From Chalara sp. BL73 (lineage: Eukaryota; Ascomycota; Leotiomycetes; Helotiales), in contig CAKJVC010000100.1 of assembly GCA_918026815.1 (NCBI GenBank), positions 42,821 through 106,820 of the forward strand: a stretch of DNA of 64,000 nt, given 5' to 3'. Each line of letters begins with the position of its first letter. Within the stretch, counting starts at the first letter, position 1. This document shows, piece by piece, positions 10,660 through 21,508 of the stretch. The notes beneath the pieces were generated by a model. That model worked only from the letters and a program-made list of their open reading frames with translations, had not been told where the DNA came from and did not search any database. The position numbers were made by a program, and so were the translations under genes.

Positions 10660-12508
10660 TCAAGGCTGCACCGTCAGGCCAGCCGCATGCCGTCGAGCAG
10701 CCTCCTTGTCGGCCTCGACTCTCCTTAGTTGAATCTCCTTGTTCCTACCGAACAGTCCCAAAGCCATGGGCAGCGGGAAGACAACCATGGCTAACACTGC
10801 TTGGAAGATCAACGCCCGGTAGTAGTTTCCCGGAGGCCTCTTGGTCCCGTCGTCAGCAGTGCCGTCGTTTATGCCGCTGTCTCGCAACGCATCAGAAATC
10901 ACGATGAACAGTCCTCCAAGGAGCTGCCCGCCAACCCAGCAGATTGTGCTCGTTACTTCTGGGGAGACGGGATGCGTGATCTCGATGATGTACTCCAGGG
11001 TCACGGGCATCAGACTGAAGGATGCTGCGCCGAGGACTGATAGGATAACGTAGATGGCCACTAGAGTTCTGGTGGCCGGCGCAAAAGTGAATGCTAAGTA
11101 GCACAATGCGATAAGAGGCACGCAGATCTTGATGGTGAGGAGCTGTGCTTTCGTTCTGTCGATAATGGGCGAGGCGACCGCGGCTGCAACCAAGCCTACG
11201 ACAATGAGCAAGGCGCCCCCGATTCCAGCTTGCGTCTCGTCGAAGCCATATGGCGCGAGCATTCCGTTGATCAGGGTAGAAATGCTGTTGAACAGTCCAA
11301 CGTACACGGTAAATGGGATCGTGATCATATAGAACTCTGGCGAGCTGAAGAGGACTTTGAGAGATGGTATAATTGGCTGCTTAGGGACCTCACTTGAAGC
11401 AGCTGCAGGGCTCGGGGGCTCTTTGGGAATAAAAAAGGAGGGCAGTGCTGCCACAGTTGCCTACAACATGTTAGTACAAAAAGAAGCGCGAATGAGGGAT
11501 TAATGGGGACGAACAATAATGGAAACATATAACACCATATTGGGAATTTGGTCAACATCGCCATCCCCAGCCCATTCCGGGTTAATAAGCTGAGCCAAAG
11601 CACCCCCCAACGGGTTAGCCAAACTCATCAGCGCCGTAGCACCAACTCTTCCGCGATTAGTGAACCACAAATCCGAGTATCTCGTGGGAGCTGCGAGCAC
11701 AAAGGGCTGCGCGAAACCAATCAGGATCTGGCCAAACATGACAGCTCCATATTTGGGCCCTGCTTTTGTGCCTGCATATCTGATCCAGTTCCCAACCAAT
11801 ATGAATGCAGCAGCTACCATAATAGACAGTTTCGGGCCTCCTTTATGCAGGACCAAGATTACCAGCGGCGAGACGGCCACAAAGGCGAAGAGGAAACCGG
11901 TACTGAGCCAGTTGATGGCAGATACCGAGACGCCATAGAACCGAGCGGACGTAGTCGAGTTTGCAGAAAATGTAAGCCACTGGGGATATTATTAGCAGTC
12001 GCGGAGAGGCTTCGATTCGAGAAATACTTACGTCCCAGCTCACGACTATATTCAGCAGAACTAGCTGTATCAAGCCAAACCACCTCCTCTTGTACACCTT
12101 GTATTCCTTCACCGAAACCCACGTTCTGGTTCCAAAGCCGTCCGTCGAGGCTGTCGGCGTATGCGTGTATCGCCGGGGTTGGCCATCGTCCAATAACTCT
12201 TCGTCGCTCCTTACAGTCTGCAAGGCTTCGACTTCGCCGATGCCGTCCGGTCCATCTCCGCTCCCATTGCTTTCCATGGCCTTCAGATCACCCTTTGAAT
12301 CTTTGCCAGATCTAGCGTTCTCCTGAACGGTCGAGGATCCGCTTCCCTTAGTCATCCGCTTCATCTTTAACGGGCGCATTATCGTCCAGCCGGGCACGGT
12401 TTCTTCAGAAATCTCCTTCTCTCTTCCAAACAGGCCTTGTTTCCCCGTGGTTTTCGTGGGCGAAACTTTCGTCTCCTTCGAAAGGGCATCACGGCCATGC
12501 GCGGCCAT
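10660..12508 (-). CDS. FLVCR-type major facilitator transporter, ~580 aa
   Basis: Three exons (12508–12032, 11979–11515, 11460–10660) with GT–AG introns sum to 1743 nt, giving 580 residues with the frame kept throughout. The first ~140 residues are hydrophilic, Ser/Gly/Lys rich and probably cytosolic. They are followed by about twelve hydrophobic segments, starting with '[19 protein letters not shown]'. Features seen in the FLVCR branch of the MFS are [14 protein letters not shown] in TM2, a '[19 protein letters not shown]' region and '[23 protein letters not shown]'. Family members in animals move choline/ethanolamine or haem; the fungal substrate is unknown, so I do not assign one. The long N-terminal tail is larger than the MFS core needs. 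Confidence 0.85.
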
Positions 12509-13212
12509 AATGAATGGCTTGTATAGTTGGCCTATACCCTAGCACGGGAATTGGTCGCCAAGCAGCAGCCCCTACGCCAAACCTAGCTACCACTGTAAGA
12601 AATGATTTCCACACCGTGGAGGTCTGACAAGAGTTTACGATCAGGGCTACGATTGGGCGCACCGTGAGGAGAGGCCTATGAGAATATATGTATATATATA
12701 CAGCTTTTGCGCAGTCCACAAAGATGGGAGAGGGGAATTGGAGGGCCTGTTTGCAGATCACGATAAGAGGAGGTCCAAGAACCTCGGGGTAGGGCTCGTT
12801 TGGGCTGTTGGGTTGCAGGACACCTGATCAAAACCATACAGCCCCTGGCATTCAGTTAATTTCTCAGTACTGTTACCATGGCGTTTACACTTCGGGACAC
12901 CGCGATGCGCTACGCTGCCAAATTGAAGATATCAGAAGGACATTCATTATTGTGGTCTCTCCATGCGCCGCCGCCTCAACGTCGCAATATATCGTAAGGG
13001 TTTATTTTCACACTGCGCTCGCTTATGGAACTCCAAAAAATTCGAGGTTTATTCTATGGCTTTTCATATACTACATGCAGTAAAAAAATGCTTGTGCGGT
13101 AGTACAAAAACAAGGGTGTAGGGATATGTTCTGTACAAGAGGTGTTCTGATGCTCCCTTTCATTATCATCTAGTTGTCGTTCTTGAAGTCTGATTGCTAT
13201 TCGACAATGAGA
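12509..13212. other. Intergenic
   Basis: Upstream side of the MFS gene and downstream side of the Qcr6 gene. It contains a TATATG run near 12687–12700. No gene is supported. Confidence 0.6.
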
Positions 13213-14273
13213 TTACTTTAAAGCTGACCAGAGTTTTGGTGCTGCACAAGCGGTCGCGCAGTGTGCGAGGTGGAAGACTAGAAGCTCCATTAGATACAAT
13301 TACAATGTAGATGTCTGGCAGAAGTACTTACACTCCTCGACACAGTCCTCATGTGGTGCTTTCTTGTCATCAGAGTCTGATGCGCCAGTAACGCGCTCCA
13401 CGCACTCGTCGAAGTGATGCTTAGCAGGGTGGCACTCCTTGGATTCCTTGCACTCTATTTTCTTGTTAGCCATAGATCAACAAAAAGCACTCTCGGATAG
13501 ATAGCTAGAACGGCTTCAAAAGCGCATGTCGGTCGATTCCATGCGTTAAGAAAGGTTGAACGCAGCAGTATATATATTACCAAAGATCACAGATTTTCAA
13601 TGCTCAAGATTACGCACATGGCATTAAGATAGTTATGCCACTAAGCAAACTTCTGATATCTGGAAAGACATAGGACCAAGCCATACACCGTCCGTTTCCC
13701 AACCTAGGCATTAGGTATACCTTTCCACTGCAAGTCGGAATACTCTTTTCCTGATGCACACGAATGATATAGCGACTTACCCTCTTCGAACTTCTCCTTG
13801 GGATCCTCTAACTCTGCTTCCTCTTCTTCCTCCTCCTCGTTTTCATCCTCCTTGTCCTCTCCATCATCTTTGGAATCCTCTTCCTCTGCATCATCATCTT
13901 TGCCCTTATCGGATGTAGGCTTAGAATCGTCCTGCAAAAGTAAAAAGAGCAATTAGCTTCTCCATCCTCTGAAATCATCTGCGAAGCTCAAAGACCATGT
14001 TCAGACACGCGAAGTTGTCATACAGTCAAGGGCAAATTTCCCACCTAGTCCATCTATCGCTAGGCTAGTTTGTCTCATCCGCAGCTCGCAAAATCTGCTG
14101 CGAAAACGCTCAAGGAGGAATCAAGAACTTACAATAGACTCTCCCTCTCCTCCGACTTCCTTTTGTGCAGGAGCCTCCGTTGTGCTCGTACCGCCTCGGA
14201 CGGCCTCAGCCTCTACCTGACTCCATGGCGTAGCAGCGGAGACTAAATCGCTCAGGCTGTCGAAGAAACCCAT
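13213..14273 (-). CDS. QCR6: Cytochrome bc1 complex subunit 6 (hinge protein)
   Basis: Four exons (14273–14133, 13931–13781, 13454–13332, 13277–13213) join in frame to 480 nt, giving 159 residues. The protein starts MGFFDSLSDLV. It then has a strongly acidic middle (runs of D and E, about residues 55–95) and a C-terminal helical-hairpin domain with the cysteine pattern of the QCR6/UQCRH family (ECKESKEC…HHFDECVERV…EDCVEE…FHLAHCATACAAPKLW). The family subunit sits on the intermembrane-space side of respiratory complex III and helps dock cytochrome c; the acidic run is the hallmark. The last exon is only 65 nt, which makes it easy to miss. No defects are seen. Confidence 0.93.
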
Positions 14274-14878
14274 CTTCGTCAATGGTCAATTGAGGTGATT
14301 GCTCAATGGATGCGCGTTGTTGCGTTGATGGAAGGTGAAGAGTTGGAGTTTCGTTCGATTTCTCGGAACTTTCAGGCGAGCTTGCAATTGCCGGCTAATG
14401 ATTGGACGAGAGCTTTGAGTCACATGATACATAAATATTCATCTTGCTAAGTTTGGCAACGGAGAATGCTCGAGGTTATTTGCCATCTATGTTTTCTATA
14501 TGGCTTGTAATTAAGGTATTGTTTAAGAATTCCTGTCATAGATTTCACACGTGGCAGGAGTTTTCAGGACAGGCACCAAATAACTCCAAGTCAGAATTTC
14601 CAATATATGTGAAATAGAATGATATTTGTCTATCGAGACAGGTGCACTTTGTGCCAAAGAAGTTTGTAGTACATGCTTATCACTTAAGAGAATGAGTAGA
14701 TACTTCATTCCAGTCCAAGCTCATACAAAGTCTCTCTGAAAACCAACGCCAAAGCTCATGATGGAAGACCTGAATGCCACAACGCCTTTGCAGTATTCCC
14801 TAGGTCCAGTTGTAGAATTCTTATCGTCAATTCGTGCAATCGTTACTTTATCCTTCCCTAACCTTTGCGCTGCTGCCT
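14274..14878. other. Intergenic
   Basis: Promoter side of QCR6 and the 3' side of the GRAM-domain gene. No supported coding sequence. Confidence 0.6.
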
Positions 14879-15820
14879 CTAACTCAGCCTTTGATCCAGG
14901 GCCTGTGCCTGAGTCTCTTCGTATCCTGGTGGAGGACCATCTGGAGGCGGAACCTGGTTGACAGGTACCGAAGGTGTGTCGTTGTCAGCTCTTGCTAAAG
15001 GTGGCTCCGTCGGCCGCATAGGCCTAGGGCTATGTATAACAGGTTCGTCCGCGTTCGCCTCTCTTCTCCCATCCTGGGATGGCTCATATGCTGGGAGTTG
15101 TTCTAGATGGACATTCCTGAGATCTGGGCCTGCTGCCCCATTCTCTCTTGCCATTGCGTAAACCTGGTGCAATCGCTCCTTTATTTCTTCAAACTTCGCG
15201 TGGAAATCAAAGGCACCACCCTCCTTGAAAGTGAGTCGTAGTTCTACGGCGCTATGGGTTGGAGGTATGCCACCATCAGCCACGGGCTTGCATACTGCCG
15301 TCCAGTAATTCGCGCCAAAAAAAGGTGCGCGCACATGTGTGTCTTGTAAGTTGAGTATGGGAGATGAAAAAGACTGGAGTTCTGTTGTTGGGTTGCTTGG
15401 GAGGAACACAATCTGAGGGAATGTTTAGCAGATATCCAAACGTTCTAGACCATAGGACTTTTTTTACCCTCTGGTTTGTGATATAGACCACACCCGCATC
15501 GTGCTTGACTGTGAAGGGTTGTGCTGCAGCTCCAGGGTAGTTGTTCGGCGTTGTAATTTGTAAACTTGTTCGAGGAGGAGAGGTGTAGAGAATTCGTTCA
15601 TTTGGCAACTTGACAAACCCTTCCGTCTCAGGACTGGTCATCACCCAGCTATCACGCTTTAGCTTCTCCTCAGCCAGCCGCAACGCAAAGAAATGCTGCT
15701 CTTGATGACATTGGTACATGATGAAGGAAAGTAGCAGAAGATGGTGAAGCCCCCAGCTGGTCCGGATACTGGGGAACAAAACTATGAAGAAGGTTCGTTC
15801 GAAACTTACTTTATCGACAT
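14879..15820 (-). CDS. GRAM-domain protein of the WBP2-like family, 241 aa
   Basis: Three exons: a mini-exon of 11 nt (15820–15810), then 15648–15468 and 15412–14879, total 726 nt. The mini-exon supplies MSIN and the join gives MSINWVM, the usual start of this family, which is why I chose this start. A GRAM/PH-like fold spans about residues 15–125 (FVKLPNERILY, GVVYITNQR, then FFGANYWTAVC). The tail is proline rich with PPxY-like signatures (LPAYEP, PPPGYEE), the WW-domain ligand motif used by WBP2 relatives to bind HECT ubiquitin ligases. The function in fungi is not settled; S. pombe has a stress-linked relative. Confidence 0.8.
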
Positions 15821-16938
15821 TCTGAGACCCCCAGAGCGGCAGATGCTACTCTAACGTACCAGCACCACGGTGGAAGTGGGGGAGTCCTTTCAGGATGTCC
15901 CTTCGCTGGATGGCCGGTTAAGGCAGCTGGGCTTGGATGCGGTATCTAATGCAAGACGGGAACAAGGGGATGCTTTTCACCAACCGCGAATCGAGGCAGG
16001 GAAATCGAAATGAGCACGGTGGGATGAGCCAGGTCGATTTGAGTTAGGTATTCCCTCGGGAGAGCTCGGATCACCCCGAAAGAGGTATTACCCTTCTTTT
16101 TTCGCTTTTTGAAGATACAATAAAGAGAGAGAGGACGAGAGAGGGTAGAGAGGGCAGAGAGAGTGGGGGGGGGTTTCTGGTAGAAACTTCCTTGGGAATC
16201 AATAATGTTGACAGAAATATGGGAGATTTTTACGGGGTACTGAGTAAGGTAAGGTTACAAGCGGGAGGGGCGCTTGATATTCAGTGCAAGGCAAGGAAGA
16301 GCCATGGAAGGCAAAAGGAGCCAGCAGAGCGGCAGCCGCATCGGTATGACGAATCAACCTTTTGCATTGAGCTGTGGTTGCAAATGCCGCTACAATAATA
16401 ATAGTCACCTGTCTGATTTGACCATGTTTGATAATGGCTTCTCGCTCTTATGCTAATGCCTTATAGCCACTTTTTATATCACTCAACAACCATTTCCCCG
16501 CTCGGTTAGCTTAATTTTTTTATTTTATTTTTTTGGGTTCTTTTTTGTTTTTTGGGGGGGGCTTTAAGCAATACTTCTTCCTTCATCATTCTCCCATCAG
16601 CGCCTTTTCCCGAATGATTTACGTAGCCCTCTGCATAAGACATTCGTACGTGAGACCCAATCACCTGCATAAATGAGCCCAGATGTTACCTAGAGCACAT
16701 GTCTTTCATTTTCTGATTGTGTACCATTAGTGCGGATTTGCAGGCAAAAAATTGAGTTCGGCGCGGATCTCGGATGCGTCTCCGCTTCGTTGATCCGTTC
16801 TTTCGTTTTCAAAACGTGTATCGTCCTGGACATTTATCTAATCGCGTTGAGCCTGAGCTTTATTTGCTGCTTTGTGCAAGCCCTTGACTGGAACCACTTG
16901 CAAGTGTTTCTGGCTGGATTTTTTGCTTTTGCATGGTG
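15821..16938. other. Intergenic with GA-rich and T-rich tracts
   Basis: A purine-rich GA tract (about 16120–16165) ends in a G run. A T-rich tract (about 16510–16560) ends in a G run. No gene is supported. Confidence 0.55.
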
Positions 16939-17926
16939 CTACATAGCTTCACCTTCCCAGGCAACGTCTAGATCAGAAGTCCTGACCAGCTGGTTTGACT
17001 CGTCCTCATCTGCAAAGATAAACCCTTCGTTGCTTGATCCTTTTATCGAAGGATACCATCCGATCAAATTGCATTCTGGATAGGACTTGTACCAACACAT
17101 AAAATGGGTACTCGGCAAATACCGCCAGCTCCCTATAAGACCGGTACCGGCAGCGTCATAGGTAGCGCTCATCTTAATGTCAGAGCGGTTCCAATCGTTG
17201 AAGGCTCTGGTGATGCAATATCGGTGAGGTTAATTTAGTTGATGGAACTGTTGCATTTACGGCTTTGGGGCCAGGGGCAGTACGAATGAGGCCATAGAAA
17301 TGCTTGCCTTTGAATTTATTTACGGCTGTAATCGAATTACGTGAAGGGACGTCAAGATACAAGGTACTTGTATGCTTTTATATCATAGCTGTATCACCAG
17401 TATCTGCCTTTTATCGCCATCATTATCACCTACTATTGGGTGGAAAGCTGTTCCTCCGAGATAACCTGGATAGACAGGCATACCTATAATTTGGGGGTGA
17501 GACAACCCTTCAAGCGTCAGATTTTCTCAATCATGGGAGCAATCCCGTCTATTGGCAGTTCCATTTCTACAGCATTGGAGGATGGGCTGATGAATTTCAT
17601 CGGTCCATACTGACGCGCACATTTAGCAGAACCACAGGCACGAGCTGACGAAGGCACCACCTTAGGAGTATACACATATATCGGTATTGCCAACGATACC
17701 TTTGACCACTGGGCTTGGTCTAATTGCATTGAAATATCGAGCTCTGGTGGCTGAATTTCAAGCTCTCATAATCAATTGACTCGATTGGCAATGTTTGCCT
17801 TCTGCCATTAGGCTCGGTTCTCGGAAAGGAGCCGTAAAGCGGCACTGGGCCCCTCAATAGCCGAGGGTCTGAACCTCTAATATCATGCGCAATATGCGGC
17901 TGGAGATATGGGCTTGACGCGGACAC
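16939..17926 (-). other. Possible small unrecognised gene(s), minus strand
   Basis: Four protein-like open segments follow in the same direction. They are 17926–17720 (starts MSASSPYLQPHIAHD), 17729–17517 (ends ELPIDGIAPMIEKI), 17362–17180, and 17172–16939 (GTGLIGSWRYLP, then an acidic FADEDESNQ stretch). The first two could be joined with a small shift near 17750, and the second contains a candidate 39-nt intron. I recognise no family. This may be one or two small genes or relics; the divergent RraA-like gene begins at 18058. Confidence 0.25.
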
Positions 17927-18057
17927 CAGAAGTATATCGCGAAATCAGATTAGATTTCATGCCTATCAACTGCAACTCTCGAATCTTTGGAAAGGTTTTC
18001 CACCTCGGAAACTATAAATTGTGGCTAAAGCATACTGCGATAGCCAGGTCAACTCGC

Positions 18058-18827
18058 ATGATGTCCTCCTTGCCAACACCAGCCCAGCTCCAGGCTCTCC
18101 ATAACTTTACAGCCTGTGATATATCCGATGCACTTCTGAAATTGAAAGTACCAAATTGCGGTTTTCTACCTGACCTCAAGCACTATTCGCCAACACCTAC
18201 ACCTGCAGAGGAACAGGTATCCAGAAGCAGGATCACAATAGCTCCCGTATCGACAGTTCAATTTATCTCACGCAACACTACCGACTTGTCAGACTATGGA
18301 GAAGGTAACATTCCAACTGGAAAACATTGGGTGGACCTCACTCAGTCGGGTACTTTCGTGGTAATTAGTCAACCTAATGGTCAAATCTGTGCATGTTTGG
18401 GTGGAATCATGGCTTTGCGAATGAAGGTTGTCGGGGCCAAAGGTATAGTTGCGTATGGACGAGTAAGAGATTTGGATGAGTTGCGGGAAACTAAATTACC
18501 TGTGGGTTTACGAATGAACTCACCCATCAAATTTCACTGTAAGCTAATCCCGTGCAGATATGGGCGAAAGCAACCTCGATTACAGGAACAGGAGCAGAGG
18601 CAAAGCCACATGCTGTCCAAGTCCCTTTAAACCTTGATGGAACTATTGTACAGCCTGGTGATCTGGTATTCAGTGATCCTTCGAATGGTGTCATCATCAT
18701 TCCTCAAGACAAAGTTGCTGAAGTGGTGGAGATGTTACCACGGCTTGTAGAGGCGGATGACAGAGTCAAAGAGGATATACTGAGAGGCGTGACCGTGCAG
18801 GAAGCGTTTAAGAAGCATCGAGGATGA
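18058..18827 (+). CDS. RraA-like / HMG aldolase-fold protein, 237 aa
   Basis: Two exons (18058–18501 and 18558–18827) join at LP|IWAKA and total 714 nt. The domain fills almost the whole protein: CDISDALLKL near the N-terminus, the glycine-rich GGIMALRMKVVGAKGIVAYGRVRD stretch in the middle with the family's G-x-x-RD end, and 'PGDLVFSDPSNGVIIIP' in the C-terminal part. In bacteria and plants this fold includes 4-hydroxy-4-methyl-2-oxoglutarate aldolase/oxaloacetate decarboxylase, and the RNase E inhibitor RraA. The RD pair that binds substrate and metal is present, so aldolase or decarboxylase activity is plausible. A second ATG at 18061 is possible; an open frame upstream to 17908 lacks similarity and is probably 5' UTR. 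Confidence 0.8.
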
Positions 18828-19376
18828 TGTAAGTTAGCACAGTCTTTGCAACACAGTGCTGGCAGTATGAATACATTAGCCTACAATATTCGAGAGTTAC
18901 CTAAAACGATGGAAAATCTGGCAAGGACGCCTATTTCTCCTGCTACATGGAAATTCATTCTGATATTGCCAAAATTTTAATCCAGAGCATGATGATAGAT
19001 AATTAGATAGCCTTTTTAGCAGGTCTTACGACCTGTATAACCCCCTTTACACTTTCTCGCTTGAGCTCAAAAGTGGGGCCGAAGAGCGAAACGGATAAAG
19101 AGAAATAAATGGTCATCTGTTTTACATAACACCACATGGGAAGCTACTCTTGGGTACCTCAATAACGTTTCTATTTGGTAATGAAATATTATCGTGATAC
19201 CTATACACACGCTATCTTCCTCTAATTATGTCGAACTAGAAAAGTGCAGTTTGTCCAAATACCCTAGGTCAACCTTATCACTACCACCACTACATTACGT
19301 TGGTGCGTTTAACTTCGATTTTTAAGAGCGTCACTAAATTGGTAACACTCAAGTAGAGATCTCATATAAATGCACA
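18828..19376. other. Intergenic between RraA-like and P450 genes
   Basis: AT-rich. It holds the 3' region of the first gene and the promoter of the second. Nothing else is seen. Confidence 0.6.
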
Positions 19377-21146
19377 ATGGCCATCTACAACATTCCAACA
19401 CTGGCCTTGGGCGGTCTCCTTTTCCTTATAGTCTACAAGTACATTATCCATCCCACCTTTCTGTCACCACTTTCAAACATCCCCAACGCCCACTGGTCAT
19501 CCCCCATCTCACCCATCTGGATTCTCTGGACTAGATTCCGGTCTCGTGAGAATCGTACTCTACACGCATCGCATCTCAAGCACGGCTCCGTCATCCGGGT
19601 CGGGCCGAACGAGATCAGCATCAATGACATCTCCGGAGTGAGGACTGTCTATGCCGGCGGGTTCGAAAAGGGACAGTGGTACTCTATATTCGACAACTAT
19701 GGGTATTTTCTGAGCTCCAGCTCTTTGCTTATATATCCTAACAAGACGCAGCGTCCCATGCATGTTCTCCTCCTGGCACTCTCAAACCCATTCGGCCAGG
19801 AAACGGTTTATCAGCAATACCTATTCCAAATCCAACATCCACAACTCACCCGCTCTCGCCCGGCAGGCACAAGTGATCCTATACGAGCGCCTACTTCCAA
19901 TACTCAGCTCGGTTGCCTCGTCGCCTCAAAGAAATGCCGGACTCGACGTGCTCGATCTGTGGAACGCCACCACCATGGATTTCATTTGTGCCTACCTCTT
20001 CGGCCTCAAGAACGGAAGCAACTTCCTCCAAAACGAGACTTACCGTCGGCACTGGTTATCCCTCTATCACAACCGCAAGACCTACCCGTTCTTCACACAA
20101 GAACTTCCTCGCCTCACGAAATTCTTCAAGAAAATCGGAATCCACCTCGTGCCCACCTGGGTGGACGACGCAAACAACGAGCTAGAAGCCTGGACGCAAG
20201 AGCGCTGCACCGAGACCATCGCGTACCTCAACTCCGCCACCCCAGAAGACAAAGACGCCGGAAACGAACCCGTCGTCCTCACAGCCCTGATGGCCGGCAT
20301 CGTGAAGGAAGAAAAACTCCGCGGCGACACCTCCGCGCTCAAAGCCACGACCTTGAAGTACAAAGAGCCCAGCATAGCAAGCGAGATGATCGACCACCTA
20401 GCAGCCGGACACGAGACCTCGGGCATAACCCTGACTTACCTCACATGGCGCCTCTCGACCGACCAAGCGCTACAAGGCCGGCTCCGCGCCGAGCTCCTCG
20501 CCCTCTCCCCGCCGATGACCGCATCCCCAAGCGCCAGCCAACCGCTTCCGAGCCCCAAAACTCTGGACGCGCTCCCGCTTCTGCACGCGGTGCTGATGGA
20601 GACCCTCCGCCTCCATGCCGCGATCCCAGGCGGCCAGCCGCGGATGGCCCCCTCGCCGTCGAGCACCATCTCCGGGCACCAGATCCCCGGCGGCGTGCGC
20701 GTCGCCGCGCAGGCGCACAGCCTGCACCGCAACGCGGCAGTCTTCCCCTCCCCGGAGTCCTTCGATGTGGACCGGTGGCTCGACGACTCGAACGGGTATA
20801 GCGAGGAGCAGAAACGGGAGCGGGACCGTTGGTTCTGGGCGTTCAGTAGCGGCGGCCGGATGTGCGTGGGTAGCAACTTCGCCGTCTACGGTATGTTTCT
20901 CTTTTGTCCGCTTTGTTCTTTCCCTGTGGTTCTTGCTTGTTCGCGCTCTGACCGGGGGCTGCTGGCAATATGAGACGGATGGGAATGAAGCTGATTCGGC
21001 GTGTAGAGATAAAATTGGTTATCGCGGCCGTGTACTCGAATTTCCGGACTACAGTAGTGGACGACGAGGGGATCGAGCAGGATGATGGGTATACTGTTGG
21101 GCCGAGATCGAATAAGCTGACTCTGAAGTTTGAGAAGATGTTGTAG
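19377..21146 (+). CDS. Cytochrome P450 monooxygenase, 536 aa
   Basis: Three exons: 19377–19702, 19746–20890 and 21007–21146, total 1611 nt. The 43-nt first intron restores the frame at YGRSVPCMFSSWHS. The last acceptor at 21006 gives FAVYEIKLVIAAVY, the expected helix after the haem loop. An N-terminal hydrophobic anchor (about residues 8–24) puts it on the ER membrane. Seen motifs: I-helix oxygen-binding AGHETS (about 327), ExxR as ETLR (about 394), and haem loop FSSGGRMCVG with the ligand cysteine near residue 481. The substrate cannot be told from sequence. No other biosynthetic genes flank it, so a secondary-metabolite cluster is not supported. Exon 2 is unusually GC rich, especially after 20150. 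Confidence 0.92.
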
Positions 21147-21508
21147 GGAGGGAAAGAATACCAAGGAATATTGATCATGTCAATTAGGGGAATTTCGGGA
21201 GCTTCGATAGTGATGATACTGGCACTTGTTATGTAGACTTTTTGACAGCAGAATCCCATCGAAATTATGTCACAAATAATGGAATCACCACGAGGCACCA
21301 TAAACACGCCAAGGCAAGTCATAACGGAATATAATTCATTGTGTTGAAGCTAAATATGAGAGCTTTAGGAGCCGCCAGCATGTTTTGACTACCAGATATT
21401 TGTATCTACCAAAAACCCCTATCCTTCCACCAACGCCGCGCTAAACCACCAATGTCAGTAGTAATCATGATCCCTTGACGTAGAGTTCCATCCTTCTAGA
21501 GGCAGTAC
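21147..21508. other. Convergent intergenic gap
   Basis: Lies between the 3' ends of the P450 and Edc3 genes. No gene is seen. Confidence 0.6.

Noticed and set aside
17908..18057. Upstream in-frame extension of the RraA-like protein
   Set aside because: The extension adds about 50 residues that do not resemble the family; the ATG at 18058/18061 gives a start that fits the domain.
19377..21146. P450 frame change read as a frameshift pseudogene
   Set aside because: A 43-nt GT–AG intron (19703–19745) and a 116-nt intron (20891–21006) restore a full P450 with all motifs.
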